A stretch of DNA of 42,205 nt, taken from assembly GCA_028376655.1 (NCBI GenBank), contig JAONAZ010000008.1:1-42205 (forward strand), given 5' to 3'. Origin of the DNA: Acidimicrobiia bacterium (lineage in GTDB: Bacteria > Actinomycetota > Acidimicrobiia > Actinomarinales > Actinomarinaceae). Positions 8,465 to 20,269 of this stretch are shown here, one piece after another; the stretch's first letter is position 1, and every line of letters begins with the position of its first letter. The notes under the pieces are model-generated. The model was not told the origin of the DNA. It made no database searches and was given only the letters and a program-made list of their open reading frames with translations. The position numbers and the translations under genes are program-made.

Positions 8465-8474
8465 CTGAGTAGAG
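8452..8474 (+). repeat. 16S precursor processing stem, 5' strand
   Basis: The 23 bases here pair with 10246-10268 on the far side of 16S: 20 Watson-Crick pairs, one G-U and two mismatches (8460, 8464). Such a long stem bringing the two 16S ends together is the normal RNase III substrate in bacterial rRNA precursors. Confidence 0.8.
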
Positions 8475-8487
8475 TATGAACGCCGGT

Positions 8488-8520
8488 AGTGCAGAATTAA
8501 TTTTCTAGCACTCTTTTTTT
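8488..8520 (+). terminator. Terminator-like hairpin in rRNA leader
   Basis: AGTGC (8488-8492) pairs with GCACT (8508-8512); GAA/TTC extends the stem past a small bulge, and seven T residues follow (8514-8520). It may terminate the infC-tyrS transcript; it lies downstream of boxA, so an antiterminated rRNA transcript could read through it. Confidence 0.5.
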
Positions 8521-8547
8521 GTCAATTTTTAAGTTAAAAGTTGATGG

Positions 8548-8608
8548 CTAGTTTTTTTTATTAAGAACTAGTGATGGTTTAAAAACCATGATATGGGATA
8601 AAACCCAT
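8548..8608 (+). repeat. Three tandem small hairpins before 16S
   Basis: Three inverted repeats lie in a row in the rRNA leader: CTAGTT/AACTAG (8548-8553 with 8566-8571), ATGGTTT/AAACCAT (8574-8580 with 8583-8589, two-base spacer) and ATGGG/CCCAT (8593-8597 with 8604-8608). They probably structure the leader RNA between the processing stem and mature 16S. No ORF of note is present in this stretch. Confidence 0.4.
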
Positions 8609-8641
8609 GTTGATTCTTTGGTCAGATTAAAATTCAAAGAT

Positions 8642-10179
<1,538 letters not shown>

Positions 10180-10180
10180 T

Positions 10181-10210
10181 AGAACTTTTATCACTCGTGA
10201 TAAATTTTCT
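10181..10210 (+). repeat. Hairpin just after 16S
   Basis: AGAA..TTTATCA and TGATAAA..TTCT pair around a CTCG loop (seven plus four base pairs with a two-base internal loop). It lies inside the 16S processing stem, about ten bases after mature 16S. Confidence 0.4.
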
Positions 10211-10245
10211 AAGGTCAATCATCGGTTGTCTGTATAGACTGATAT

Positions 10246-10268
10246 CTCTACTCAGCTGTGAAAAAGTC
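10246..10268 (+). repeat. 16S precursor processing stem, 3' strand
   Basis: Partner of 8452-8474; see that entry. The core CTCTACTCAG pairs perfectly with CTGAGTAGAG. Confidence 0.8.
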
Positions 10269-10273
10269 TTTTT

Positions 10274-10286
10274 GGCTTTTTGAAAA
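10274..10286 (+). promoter_or_regulatory. boxA-like element before 23S
   Basis: GGCTTTTTGAAAA, the second copy of the boxA-like motif seen in the 16S leader. A wider TTTGGCTTTTTGA is identical in both places. A second boxA in the 16S-23S spacer is usual in rRNA operons. The spacer is only about 150 bases and holds no tRNA gene. Confidence 0.55.
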
Positions 10287-10300
10287 TTGTATAGCAAGCG
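10280..10300 (+). repeat. 23S precursor processing stem, 5' strand
   Basis: The 21 bases pair with 13396-13416 beyond 23S at 19 of 21 positions (TATAGCAAGCG with CGCTTGCTATA is perfect). This is the expected RNase III stem of pre-23S. Confidence 0.8.
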
Positions 10301-10321
10301 CAATTGCAAAGTATTCATATA

Positions 10322-13379
<3,058 letters not shown>

Positions 13380-13395
13380 GAATACTGAACAAGAA

Positions 13396-13416
13396 CGCTT
13401 GCTATAGAATTTTTAA
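13396..13416 (+). repeat. 23S precursor processing stem, 3' strand
   Basis: Partner of 10280-10300; see that entry. Confidence 0.8.
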
Positions 13417-13427
13417 GAAGTTGATTA

Positions 13428-13544
<117 letters not shown>

Positions 13545-13557
13545 TTTTATTGAGAAG

Positions 13558-13580
13558 CCCCTAGGAAACTGGGGGTTTTT
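13558..13580 (+). terminator. rRNA operon terminator
   Basis: CCCCTAG (13558-13564) pairs with CTGGGGG (13569-13575) around a GAAA tetraloop, with one G-U pair, followed by five T residues. It is a compact intrinsic terminator directly after 5S. Confidence 0.85.
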
Positions 13581-13601
13581 CATTTAGATAAGTAATTTAC
13601 C

Positions 13602-13607
13602 TATACT
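13602..13607 (+). promoter_or_regulatory. -10 box for a leaderless mRNA
   Basis: TATACT ends six bases before the ATG at 13614, so transcription would begin at or next to the start codon. No Shine-Dalgarno sequence precedes this gene. Confidence 0.5.
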
Positions 13608-13613
13608 TACAAT

Positions 13614-14018
13614 ATGAAAAATTTAGATTACGAAAAAGTTCTTAGATTCATTATGATTTTTACAATAGTTGGTATCTCTGTATTAGTTGTAGTTGTTAAT
13701 TTCATTCCTGATTTTGCATACGATTTTTATGATCTCTATCCAGGTACTGAACATGGTCACAGTAACTTTATTACCTACCCCAGCGTTCTTTATTTATTTG
13801 CTATTTATAACTGTTTTATGTACCTTGGCTCAAATGACTTAAAGTATATTGATATATTTATTCTTCTTTCTATTCTGATGAGCATTATGAGGCTAATTTC
13901 AATTTTTACAAATGGATTGTATGTTACACCATTCACAGTACTTGCATATCCACCCGAATTGTTGGGTGCCCCAGTCCTATTCTTTATAAAGAAAATGATT
14001 CAAAAACAATCTATATAA
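13614..14018 (+). CDS. Small multi-pass membrane protein, unknown function
   Basis: A 134-residue protein with about four hydrophobic segments (roughly 9-31, 53-72, 77-98 and 105-126). The loop between the first two holds GTEHGHSNF, and TM3-TM4 reads MRLISIF..GLY..PF..L.YPPELLGAP. The layout (arginine after TM3, acidic residue at the start of TM4) recalls small DUF4345-type membrane proteins, but I cannot confirm that. It follows the rRNA terminator and seems to have its own promoter. Its 3' end overlaps the convergent MBL gene by eight bases. Confidence 0.7.
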   Translation: MKNLDYEKVLRFIMIFTIVGISVLVVVVNFIPDFAYDFYDLYPGTEHGHSNFITYPSVLYLFAIYNCFMYLGSNDLKYIDIFILLSILMSIMRLISIFTNGLYVTPFTVLAYPPELLGAPVLFFIKKMIQKQSI

Positions 14019-14919
14019 GACTATTTCTTAGACCCCAAACCTGCATTTCAAAATTAGAATTTTGCATGTAGTTTTTAATAGTCTGATCATCAATTTTTAA
14101 AGCTTTGTAGTTTTGAATTACCCATTCTTTTAGTTTTTGAGCAGCTTCCTTATTAGAAAGTTCAGGAATATCTTTAACAAAATTTACCCATTTATCAATA
14201 CTTATAATCGCATCATCAATTAACTTATAAGGGTTTTCATGAATACCAAAGTGAGCGATACCAATGTAATTTAGCTCGAGTCTGCTTATGTCTTCAAGTG
14301 TTTTAATGAGTACATCTCTATTGAAATCAGGTGGTGGGAGATTGGGTTGAACAAAGTCACCATGTGGATAGATTAACCCAAGGGTATCACCCATAAATAT
14401 AGTTTTTGATAATGAATCATAAAAGCTAAAGTGGTGCTTTGCGTGACCAGGACTGTAAATAGAGGCTAGTTTTCTATTATTTCCTAAATCAAAATTAAAA
14501 CCATCCTTAAGTATTTTTATATTTTCAATAGGAGTCGGTTTGATTTTACCCCAGTTTTCTGTCAACCATTCCTCTGTATAAATTGCAGCTACTGCATTCC
14601 ATAGTTTTTCTGGGTTTGGAAGATGTTTTATTCCAAGTTCATGAATGTATACAAAATGATCTTTATATTCTTCTACCATATGACCAATACCGCCTACATG
14701 GTCAAGGTGAAGATGTGTTATTGCTGACCTATTTACATTCTCTATTCCCAGGCTATTTAATGCTGAAAATAGATAAGGAAAAGAATTAGACGGACCTACT
14801 TCAATAAGTATGGGATCAGATGAGTCTATGTAGTAACACGACATTCTCCCAGTTTTGCCTTCCATAAGTACATCAATTTGGTAGACGTTATCATTAAATT
14901 TAATAATTTCAGGTTGCAT
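14011..14919 (-). CDS. MBL-fold metallo-hydrolase
   Basis: A 302-residue metallo-beta-lactamase-fold hydrolase. The metal ligands are visible: THLHLDHVGG (HxHxDH), the third histidine in YSPGHAKHHFSFY, the bridging aspartate in FMGDTLGL, and a final histidine in IAHFGIHENP. The C-terminal 70 residues are a helical extension. No signal peptide is seen, so it is probably cytoplasmic. The substrate cannot be told from sequence. It is alone on this strand, convergent with the membrane protein and divergent from the gamma-glutamyltransferase-like gene, with a 44-base shared upstream region. Confidence 0.88.
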   Translation of the reverse strand: MQPEIIKFNDNVYQIDVLMEGKTGRMSCYYIDSSDPILIEVGPSNSFPYLFSALNSLGIENVNRSAITHLHLDHVGGIGHMVEEYKDHFVYIHELGIKHLPNPEKLWNAVAAIYTEEWLTENWGKIKPTPIENIKILKDGFNFDLGNNRKLASIYSPGHAKHHFSFYDSLSKTIFMGDTLGLIYPHGDFVQPNLPPPDFNRDVLIKTLEDISRLELNYIGIAHFGIHENPYKLIDDAIISIDKWVNFVKDIPELSNKEAAQKLKEWVIQNYKALKIDDQTIKNYMQNSNFEMQVWGLRNSLI

Positions 14920-14950
14920 ATATATATTTTTGCATATCGGTTCTATAAAC

Positions 14951-14956
14951 TACAAT
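14951..14956 (+). promoter_or_regulatory. -10 box for a leaderless mRNA
   Basis: TACAAT ends seven bases before the GTG at 14964; no Shine-Dalgarno sequence is present. Confidence 0.4.
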
Positions 14957-14963
14957 TATTTGT

Positions 14964-16400
14964 GTGAAAGTTTCATTATCATCTACATCGCTTTACTCTA
15001 TTCAAGCTGCTGAAGCAGTTAAAGACCTATCTCCAAATGCAGCAGATGTAATGATAACTAGCGTGATAACCTCTATGGTTACTGACCTAGGAGTTGTTTC
15101 ACCTACAGCTGGTGGATTGCTTACTTACTATGATGGTGGGACTGGGAGTACGAATACTGTCGATGGATATTTTGTTTCTCCAAAAAGTTTTAATGGTAAT
15201 GATCACGAGGAACATAAAATTTCAATGTCATATGGTGGTTACGTTGAAACTTGTAAAGGGGGCAATACGTTTGCAATTCCAGGGATTTATAAAATTCTAG
15301 AACTAATCCATACAAGATTTGGCAGTATCCCACTTGAAAAACTTTTTGAATACCCTATTGAATTAGCTAAAAATGGATTTTTGTTACCTCAGCCGTCTAA
15401 AGATTATCTAACTCATTCACTTGAGCCATTGTTTATGTGGCATCCCACGTCCAAAAATACATTCCAAAGAGTATTTAATGATTTAGAGAATGGGGTAGTC
15501 GTTCTACCAAAATTATCAGATAGCTTAGGCCATATGGCAAATGAAGGGTTTAGTGATTTTTATTATGGAGACATCAGTAAAGAAATTATATCTACAGTAC
15601 AAAAAGAGGGCGGACACGCCACTCTGGATGATTTTATTAATTATGAGTTAATTGAAAATAGTAAATTTACTACAGAATTTCATGGATTAGAGCTTACTGG
15701 TCATGCTGGACCCTCTATAGGTGGACTCATGGTCTTAAAATATTTAGATGCATTTGCTGGTGATGAAATAAAGATTAAAGAAAACCTAATAAAAGTATAT
15801 GAAGATAGAAAGAATCATTACGAATTCTTTGGAAATAGAAGTTCGTTTATAGATAATGAGATATCCAAGATAACACAATCTAGTTCTACAATTCAAGTCA
15901 GCACATCGGATGAATTAAATAATCATTTCTCACTTACTTTTTCAAGTGGATATGGATCTGGTGTTCAATGTTCTGAGACAGGTATGTTTCTTAATAATTC
16001 ACTTGGTGAAATTGAACTTAATCCACAGGGATTTTTGGGTGAAACATCTGGAGACCGTTTAATTTCAAATATGAGTCCTTTAATTATTGAGAATCAGAAA
16101 GGTATAGCTACAATTGGTTCACCAGGAGCTGATAGAATTAGTTCCTCACTAGGACAGGTCTTATATGATTATTCTTTTAATGCTGATTGGGTTAAGGCAA
16201 TCGAAAAACCTAGGTTCCATGTAAATATTGATGGTACCGTTCGTTGTGAACCAGATACATATTTATCATTCCCAGATCAAATAACCACTGATAAAAATGA
16301 TATGTATTTTGGTGGTGTTTGTGTTACAGGTTTAGAGGAGCAACTATTCGCTAAAGGTGATCCTCGCAGAGGAGATTCGGCATGGACAAATGATAAGTAA
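14964..16400 (+). CDS. Gamma-glutamyltransferase family protein
   Basis: Ntn-hydrolase of the Ggt family. N-terminal NAADVMITSVITSMV..LGVVSPTAGGLLTYYD matches the family's A..A......VVEP..SGIGGG..L.. segment; later features are LTGHAGPSIGGLMVLKYL, GYGSGV..SETGMFLNN, and GSPGADRISSSLGQVLYDY with KPRFH. The processing threonine region (family TTH.S) reads STIQVS near residue 310, so the threonine may be kept but its context is altered. No signal peptide is seen and at 478 residues it is shorter than typical Ggt, so a cytoplasmic, divergent amidohydrolase is likely and transferase activity is uncertain. The start is a GTG. Its end overlaps the SURF1-like gene. Confidence 0.8.
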   Translation: MKVSLSSTSLYSIQAAEAVKDLSPNAADVMITSVITSMVTDLGVVSPTAGGLLTYYDGGTGSTNTVDGYFVSPKSFNGNDHEEHKISMSYGGYVETCKGGNTFAIPGIYKILELIHTRFGSIPLEKLFEYPIELAKNGFLLPQPSKDYLTHSLEPLFMWHPTSKNTFQRVFNDLENGVVVLPKLSDSLGHMANEGFSDFYYGDISKEIISTVQKEGGHATLDDFINYELIENSKFTTEFHGLELTGHAGPSIGGLMVLKYLDAFAGDEIKIKENLIKVYEDRKNHYEFFGNRSSFIDNEISKITQSSSTIQVSTSDELNNHFSLTFSSGYGSGVQCSETGMFLNNSLGEIELNPQGFLGETSGDRLISNMSPLIIENQKGIATIGSPGADRISSSLGQVLYDYSFNADWVKAIEKPRFHVNIDGTVRCEPDTYLSFPDQITTDKNDMYFGGVCVTGLEEQLFAKGDPRRGDSAWTNDK

Positions 16401-17064
16401 ATTAAATAATTTACCAAATAAATATCTCTTTTATTTTGGTCTTTTTTTTGTTTTGATATTTATATCACTGTCATATTGGCAGTACACAAGCTACTTAGAA
16501 GAAAGAGAACTATCTGCTCAAATATTGTATCCAGAAAACCCAACCGAGGTAATAGTTTCAGAAATAAATACTAGCAATGAATTTTCACTGATTACTACAC
16601 AGGAAAAACTTCAGACGGTAAAGACTTGGTTATTAAGGTCTAGAGTAAATAATGGTGTAAGCGGATACCACGTAATAACAATTTATAGAAATGATATGAA
16701 TGAGCACATATTAATAAATCGAGGGTGGGTTCCTCTCTCTGCTGATGTTGATAATTATAATTTCAGTACTGAACAATCATTTACTGGAATGTTATATAGA
16801 TATGATGAAATACCAAGATTTGGTCAAGACGACATTCCCGAATCTGAATATATTTTCAGAATAGATAAAATATTTTTACAGAATGAAATTGGATTAATAC
16901 TTCCAAATTATTATTTACAATTATCACAAAATTGCGGATCTGAAATAATATGTATCGATACGTTAGAGAAATACCGAGCACCTCACCTAGGATATGCATT
17001 CCAGTGGCTATTTTTTGCTATATGTTTAGCTGTTGTTATTTTGAGAAAGAATAAACTTATATGA
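16390..17064 (+). CDS. SURF1-like cytochrome oxidase assembly protein
   Basis: SURF1 proteins aid cytochrome c oxidase assembly in the membrane. The 224-residue product has the expected two-TM layout: an N-terminal TM (about 13-30) leading into SLSYWQYTSYLEERE (family LG.WQ..R), a periplasmic domain with GYHVITIYRN and ILINRGWVPLS (family LVNRGWVP), and a C-terminal HLGYAFQWLFFAICLAVVIL (family H..YA.QWF..A). I chose the ATG at 16390, which overlaps the previous stop by 11 bases, rather than an earlier ATG at 16357. No oxidase subunits are nearby. The stop overlaps the next ATG (ATGA). Confidence 0.82.
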   Translation: MISKLNNLPNKYLFYFGLFFVLIFISLSYWQYTSYLEERELSAQILYPENPTEVIVSEINTSNEFSLITTQEKLQTVKTWLLRSRVNNGVSGYHVITIYRNDMNEHILINRGWVPLSADVDNYNFSTEQSFTGMLYRYDEIPRFGQDDIPESEYIFRIDKIFLQNEIGLILPNYYLQLSQNCGSEIICIDTLEKYRAPHLGYAFQWLFFAICLAVVILRKNKLI

Positions 17065-17972
17065 TTAAACGTTTTAAAAATGGATCCTATGACATAGCTT
17101 ATTTCACGCAAGGTAAAGGCAGAGATATACTATTTTTACATGGGTTTCCCTCAAATATGTACATGTGGGATGAAATTAGTGGTGTGCTAAGTCATCAAAA
17201 TTATCGAACTACAGTTATCGAGCAGAGAGGTTATCCTTTATCTTCCTCAAATAAAATGAGACCAACGGATTTCACAATTGATAAATTATGCGAAGATGTA
17301 GAAACCTTGATTAAAAATCTAGATTTAAGTAACAAATTGACAATAGTAGGACATGACTGGGGGACAGTAGTTGCCTGGGCAATAGTTAAAAGAAATAAAG
17401 TTCATGTAGAGAAACTATTATCTATCTGTGGTGGAACTCTTTTCCCAAGTTCTAAAGTATACAATTCACTTAATTATGTAGATGGCGATCATTACATCAC
17501 TTCATTTCAAAGTCCAGAAAATGCTGTAATTCTAATGAATGAGAATGTTAGGAACACAATACTTGGATCATATAGAACTAAAAATAAAGAATTAAATGTA
17601 AGTCTCTCTATTCAATCATTATTTAACGATATGAACCACGATGAATATGCACTTACTAGCACTCAGATAGATAGAATTACAACACATTATCAGGCTAATG
17701 GTTTCTATGGCCCAATCTCGTGGTATGCAAATTTAGATGAAAACATTGAAATATCAAAGACGTGGATACACAATGAGGTTTCTCAAGAAATTACATTCAT
17801 GTTTGGTCAAAAGGATATGGCAGTCTTATTAAATAAAAAAATGTCAGATAGACTCACCAATGAGGCTGATCTTGTTAACATTAAGGAAATATCTGGTGCC
17901 GGACACTGGCTGCCGTATACACACAAGGAGAGCGTATTAAATGAAATCTATAGTCTTAATAAAGATTATTAA
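17061..17972 (+). CDS. Alpha/beta hydrolase, epoxide-hydrolase-like
   Basis: A 303-residue alpha/beta-hydrolase. HGFPSNMYMWDEI is the oxyanion-hole HGxP motif, VGHDWGTVVAW is the nucleophile elbow with aspartate as nucleophile (typical of epoxide hydrolases and haloalkane dehalogenases rather than serine esterases), FGQKDMAV gives a likely acid residue, and GAGHWLPYTHKE the catalytic histidine. A helical cap domain lies around 130-225. The substrate is unknown. It is translationally coupled to the SURF1-like gene by ATGA, though no functional link is obvious. Confidence 0.85.
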   Translation: MIKRFKNGSYDIAYFTQGKGRDILFLHGFPSNMYMWDEISGVLSHQNYRTTVIEQRGYPLSSSNKMRPTDFTIDKLCEDVETLIKNLDLSNKLTIVGHDWGTVVAWAIVKRNKVHVEKLLSICGGTLFPSSKVYNSLNYVDGDHYITSFQSPENAVILMNENVRNTILGSYRTKNKELNVSLSIQSLFNDMNHDEYALTSTQIDRITTHYQANGFYGPISWYANLDENIEISKTWIHNEVSQEITFMFGQKDMAVLLNKKMSDRLTNEADLVNIKEISGAGHWLPYTHKESVLNEIYSLNKDY

Positions 17973-17991
17973 TATGTCCTATAATATATAT

Positions 17992-17997
17992 TATGTT
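17992..17997 (+). promoter_or_regulatory. Possible -10 box before adenosine deaminase
   Basis: TATGTT ends five bases before the ATG at 18003; a perfect TATAAT also lies at 17980-17985, 17 bases before the ATG. Either could drive the gene, the first giving a leaderless message. Confidence 0.35.
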
Positions 17998-18002
17998 GCG
18001 CT

Positions 18003-18947
18003 ATGAATAAAGCAGTTCTCCACGATCATTTAGATGGTGGTTTAAGGTCTTCTACAGCTAGAGAATTAGCTAAAGATATAAACTACAGTCCCTTGATTGA
18101 TGTAGAGAATCCTTCAGAGTTTTTTGATCGTTCTAAATGTGAATCTCTTGAAGAATATTTAGAAGCTTTTACTCATACCATTGCATTAATGCAATCCTAT
18201 GAACATCTTGAACGTATTTCATTTGAAGCTGCTGAGGATATGCATAATGAGGGAATAACACTATACGAAAGTCGATATGCACCGTTTTTTTCAGTAAACC
18301 AAACTCTATCGCCTGTAAGCGTTCTAAATGCAATCAATTCAGGTTTCAAACAAGCTGAGTCAATGTATGGTATTCAATGTGGATTAATATTATGCGGAAT
18401 GAGACATGATCTTGTTAATGTAAAACTTGTACAAGAATTAGCAATTGATAATAAAGATAAAATTATCGGCTTTGATATAGCTGGACCAGAATTAAATTTT
18501 AGACCCAACCTCTTTTCTGATATCTTCAAAAAAATTGTAGATGCTGGTATAAATATTACAATTCATGCAGGTGAAGGTGATAATGTAGAGTCTATACAAG
18601 AAGCTTTAGATAATGGAGCCCAACGTATAGGACATGGCGTAAGGATAATAGAAGATATTGATGTCGAGAATAATAAATTAGGGAAAACAGCAAATTATAT
18701 ATTAGATAATGAGATTCCCTTAGAAGTATGCATAACATCTAATATTCATACAAATATGTATGACTCACCTCAAAACCATCCAATAAATAAATTAGTTGAA
18801 TTAGGGTTTCAAGTATCTCTTAATACAGATAATAGACTTATGAGCAATACCTCTATTAATAATGAACTTAATGTTGCAAAAGTTGCTGGAGTACAAAATC
18901 CAGAGAGTTTACTAGTTAAATCAGCTGGCTATAGTTTTTTGAGCTAA
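18003..18947 (+). CDS. add: Adenosine deaminase
   Basis: Converts adenosine to inosine in purine salvage. Zinc and catalytic motifs are HDHLDGGLR near the start, ITIHAGEGDN, GAQRIGHGVRI, LEVCITSNIHTN and SLNTDNRLMSNT. The HDHLDGGLR and NTDNRLMS forms are those I associate with actinobacterial enzymes. At 314 residues it is shorter than many (330-365) but all motifs are present. It ends in a 27-base convergent overlap with the gene on the opposite strand. Confidence 0.93.
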   Translation: MNKAVLHDHLDGGLRSSTARELAKDINYSPLIDVENPSEFFDRSKCESLEEYLEAFTHTIALMQSYEHLERISFEAAEDMHNEGITLYESRYAPFFSVNQTLSPVSVLNAINSGFKQAESMYGIQCGLILCGMRHDLVNVKLVQELAIDNKDKIIGFDIAGPELNFRPNLFSDIFKKIVDAGINITIHAGEGDNVESIQEALDNGAQRIGHGVRIIEDIDVENNKLGKTANYILDNEIPLEVCITSNIHTNMYDSPQNHPINKLVELGFQVSLNTDNRLMSNTSINNELNVAKVAGVQNPESLLVKSAGYSFLS

Positions 18948-19253
18948 TTCCCTGCTATCAATTTCAAGGAAGTTATAAAACTGTTCTTCATTTATAAGTT
19001 TAAAACTTTTTTCGGGATATAGCTTTTTAGCTTTCTTAATTTTATTAGACTTACGTGTTATTAAATTTTGGTTCATAGTTGTAATTTCGACATAAATATC
19101 AAGTGATGTAATGTAGAAATCCGGAGTAAACATCATTTTTATTGATCCACTACCCCACTTTAAGGGAAAACTGGTAGGCTCATAAATCCAATCTATCCCA
19201 AATAAATCTAAATGTTCTGCGAATACCTCTTCTGACTGATGTGCAAACTTCAT
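18921..19253 (-). CDS. Small PD-(D/E)xK nuclease-fold protein, unknown role
   Basis: A 110-residue protein with the layout of the PD-(D/E)xK superfamily: SEEVFAEHLDLFGIDWIYEP at the N-terminus (helix with glutamate), FTPDFYI with the aspartate, then IYVEITTMNQN where the usual E-x-K reads E-x-T, and KSNKIKKAKKLYPEKSFKLI. The VEITTM...TRKSNKIKK..KLYP pattern matches a conserved actinobacterial family I recall as uncharacterised. The missing lysine makes nuclease activity uncertain. Its ATG overlaps the stop of the MerR gene (ATGA), so the two are probably co-expressed. Confidence 0.7.
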   Translation of the reverse strand: MKFAHQSEEVFAEHLDLFGIDWIYEPTSFPLKWGSGSIKMMFTPDFYITSLDIYVEITTMNQNLITRKSNKIKKAKKLYPEKSFKLINEEQFYNFLEIDSRELAQKTIAS

Positions 19254-19693
19254 GCTTTTTTTGTTGAAACTTTATCAGGGTATAGTGAGAATATTTCTGC
19301 TTCAGCTTCCAAGTGAACTGGTCCTAGTGAAATTCCAAAAACTGCCTGACCTTTTTTAAGAAGGTCAATCATCTGATCATTATCAGTTATTACATATATT
19401 GATTTACCATCAGAGAATATTGAAACATCAGAAAGGTTAATATTCTGGCCTAGAACACTTTCTATATTTTGTAATGCAATTCTAATTTTTTGAAGGCTTA
19501 CTCCAGCTTCTCTAAGTTTGTTAACTAATTTAATCTGGATTATATCTTGAAATGAATATATTCTATGGAAGCCGGAACCTTTTAAATTCCTTATAGATGC
19601 TTTTATAAGACTACTTGTAGTCCAATGGTCAAGCTGTCTGTAAGTGATCCCTGTTATCTTACAAACCTCTGGACCTGTATATCCCTGTTGCAT
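19250..19693 (-). CDS. MerR-family regulator (Rv1830-like)
   Basis: DNA-binding regulator with an N-terminal MerR helix-turn-helix: GYTGPEVCKITGITYRQLDH, then W..SSLI..SIRN..GSG..RIYSFQDI. The C-terminal part (SIFSDGKSIYVITDNDQMID, GQAVFGISLG) is not a metal-binding effector domain but matches what I recall of the mycobacterial Rv1830 protein, which lies next to the DUF151 nuclease and another MerR gene as here. A TAGATT box lies six bases before the ATG, suggesting a leaderless message. Its target is unknown. Confidence 0.85.
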   Translation of the reverse strand: MQQGYTGPEVCKITGITYRQLDHWTTSSLIKASIRNLKGSGFHRIYSFQDIIQIKLVNKLREAGVSLQKIRIALQNIESVLGQNINLSDVSIFSDGKSIYVITDNDQMIDLLKKGQAVFGISLGPVHLEAEAEIFSLYPDKVSTKKA

Positions 19694-19699
19694 ATTGTT

Positions 19700-19705
19700 A
19701 ATCTA
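19700..19705 (-). promoter_or_regulatory. -10 box for a leaderless mRNA (merR)
   Basis: On the minus strand TAGATT ends six bases before the ATG at 19693, in the 38-base gap after the DUF151 gene. Confidence 0.45.
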
Positions 19706-19731
19706 CTATGATAATTTTTTTTATCAAGGTT

Positions 19732-20211
19732 TTAGAGAAAATCGTCCGGTGTTATGTTGTCAATAAATTCCTTAAATTCTTGTATATCTTCTGATTTATC
19801 ACTTATTAAATCTATTGAATTGGCTTCAAAAACGTCCCTATTAACCGTTATAGGGGCTTCTGAGCGTAGTGCAAGAGCTATAGCGTCACTTGGTCTAGCT
19901 GTAAGTGAAATGTCTCCATTTATGGTTGTTAAGATTAAATCAGCATAGTAAGTTTTATCTTTAATATTTGAAATGCTTACTTCCTTAAGTACAGCGTTAA
20001 GTGATTCTATTACGTCTATTATTAAATCATGTGTCTGAGGTCTTTCATGCAATATTCCTTCTTGAGCATACGCTATTGAAACAGCTTCTATGGTTCCAAT
20101 CCATATGGGGAGTACTTTGTTACTCAAAGGATCTGAGAGAATCATTATAGGGGTATCAGAATTTTCTTCCAATCTTATACTATTCACAGCTACTTCTATT
20201 TTATTAACCAT
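19732..20211 (-). CDS. Bifunctional nuclease family protein (DUF151)
   Basis: Member of the DUF151 'bifunctional nuclease' family, named from a plant protein with RNase and DNase activity; the bacterial role is unsettled. Family features are ILSDPLSNKVLPIWIGTIEA near residue 25, RPQTHDLIIDVIESL, and ARPSDAIALALRSEAPI. At 159 residues it is typical. It stands between two MerR-type regulators, as in mycobacteria (Rv1828-Rv1829-Rv1830 as I recall), here with a carboxypeptidase gene inserted. Confidence 0.87.
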   Translation of the reverse strand: MVNKIEVAVNSIRLEENSDTPIMILSDPLSNKVLPIWIGTIEAVSIAYAQEGILHERPQTHDLIIDVIESLNAVLKEVSISNIKDKTYYADLILTTINGDISLTARPSDAIALALRSEAPITVNRDVFEANSIDLISDKSEDIQEFKEFIDNITPDDFL

Positions 20212-20217
20212 ATATAA

Positions 20218-20223
20218 ATATTA
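20218..20223 (-). promoter_or_regulatory. -10 box for a leaderless mRNA (DUF151)
   Basis: On the minus strand TAATAT ends six bases before the ATG at 20211, in the 58-base gap after the carboxypeptidase gene. The surrounding AT-richness weakens the evidence. Confidence 0.35.
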
Positions 20224-20269
20224 ATAAAATCATGGGTTCTGATGTGGTGGATGATTGATATTCATAATT

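Noticed and set aside
8436-8468. Ten-codon leader peptide ORF (TTG GAT TAC ... TGA) behind AAGGAGGTG, just before the rRNA operon
   Set aside because: The same bases form the boxA-like element and the 16S processing stem, which explain their conservation-like look better; such a short TTG-started ORF is easily chance.
8458-8480. TTGACA (8458-8463) with TATGAA (8475-8480) as the rRNA promoter
   Set aside because: Spacing is only 11 bases, and TTGACA is part of the boxA and of the 5' strand of the 16S processing stem, so it must be transcribed.
8574-8608. Tandem hairpins as a CRISPR-like or mobile repeat
   Set aside because: The three hairpins differ in sequence, have no equal spacers and lie in the rRNA leader.
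13614-18947. A defence or toxin island around the two nuclease-like genes and MBL proteins
   Set aside because: Apart from the partial gene at the right edge, the genes are ordinary metabolic or regulatory families; no partner domains of known defence systems, no repeats and no shift in base composition were seen.
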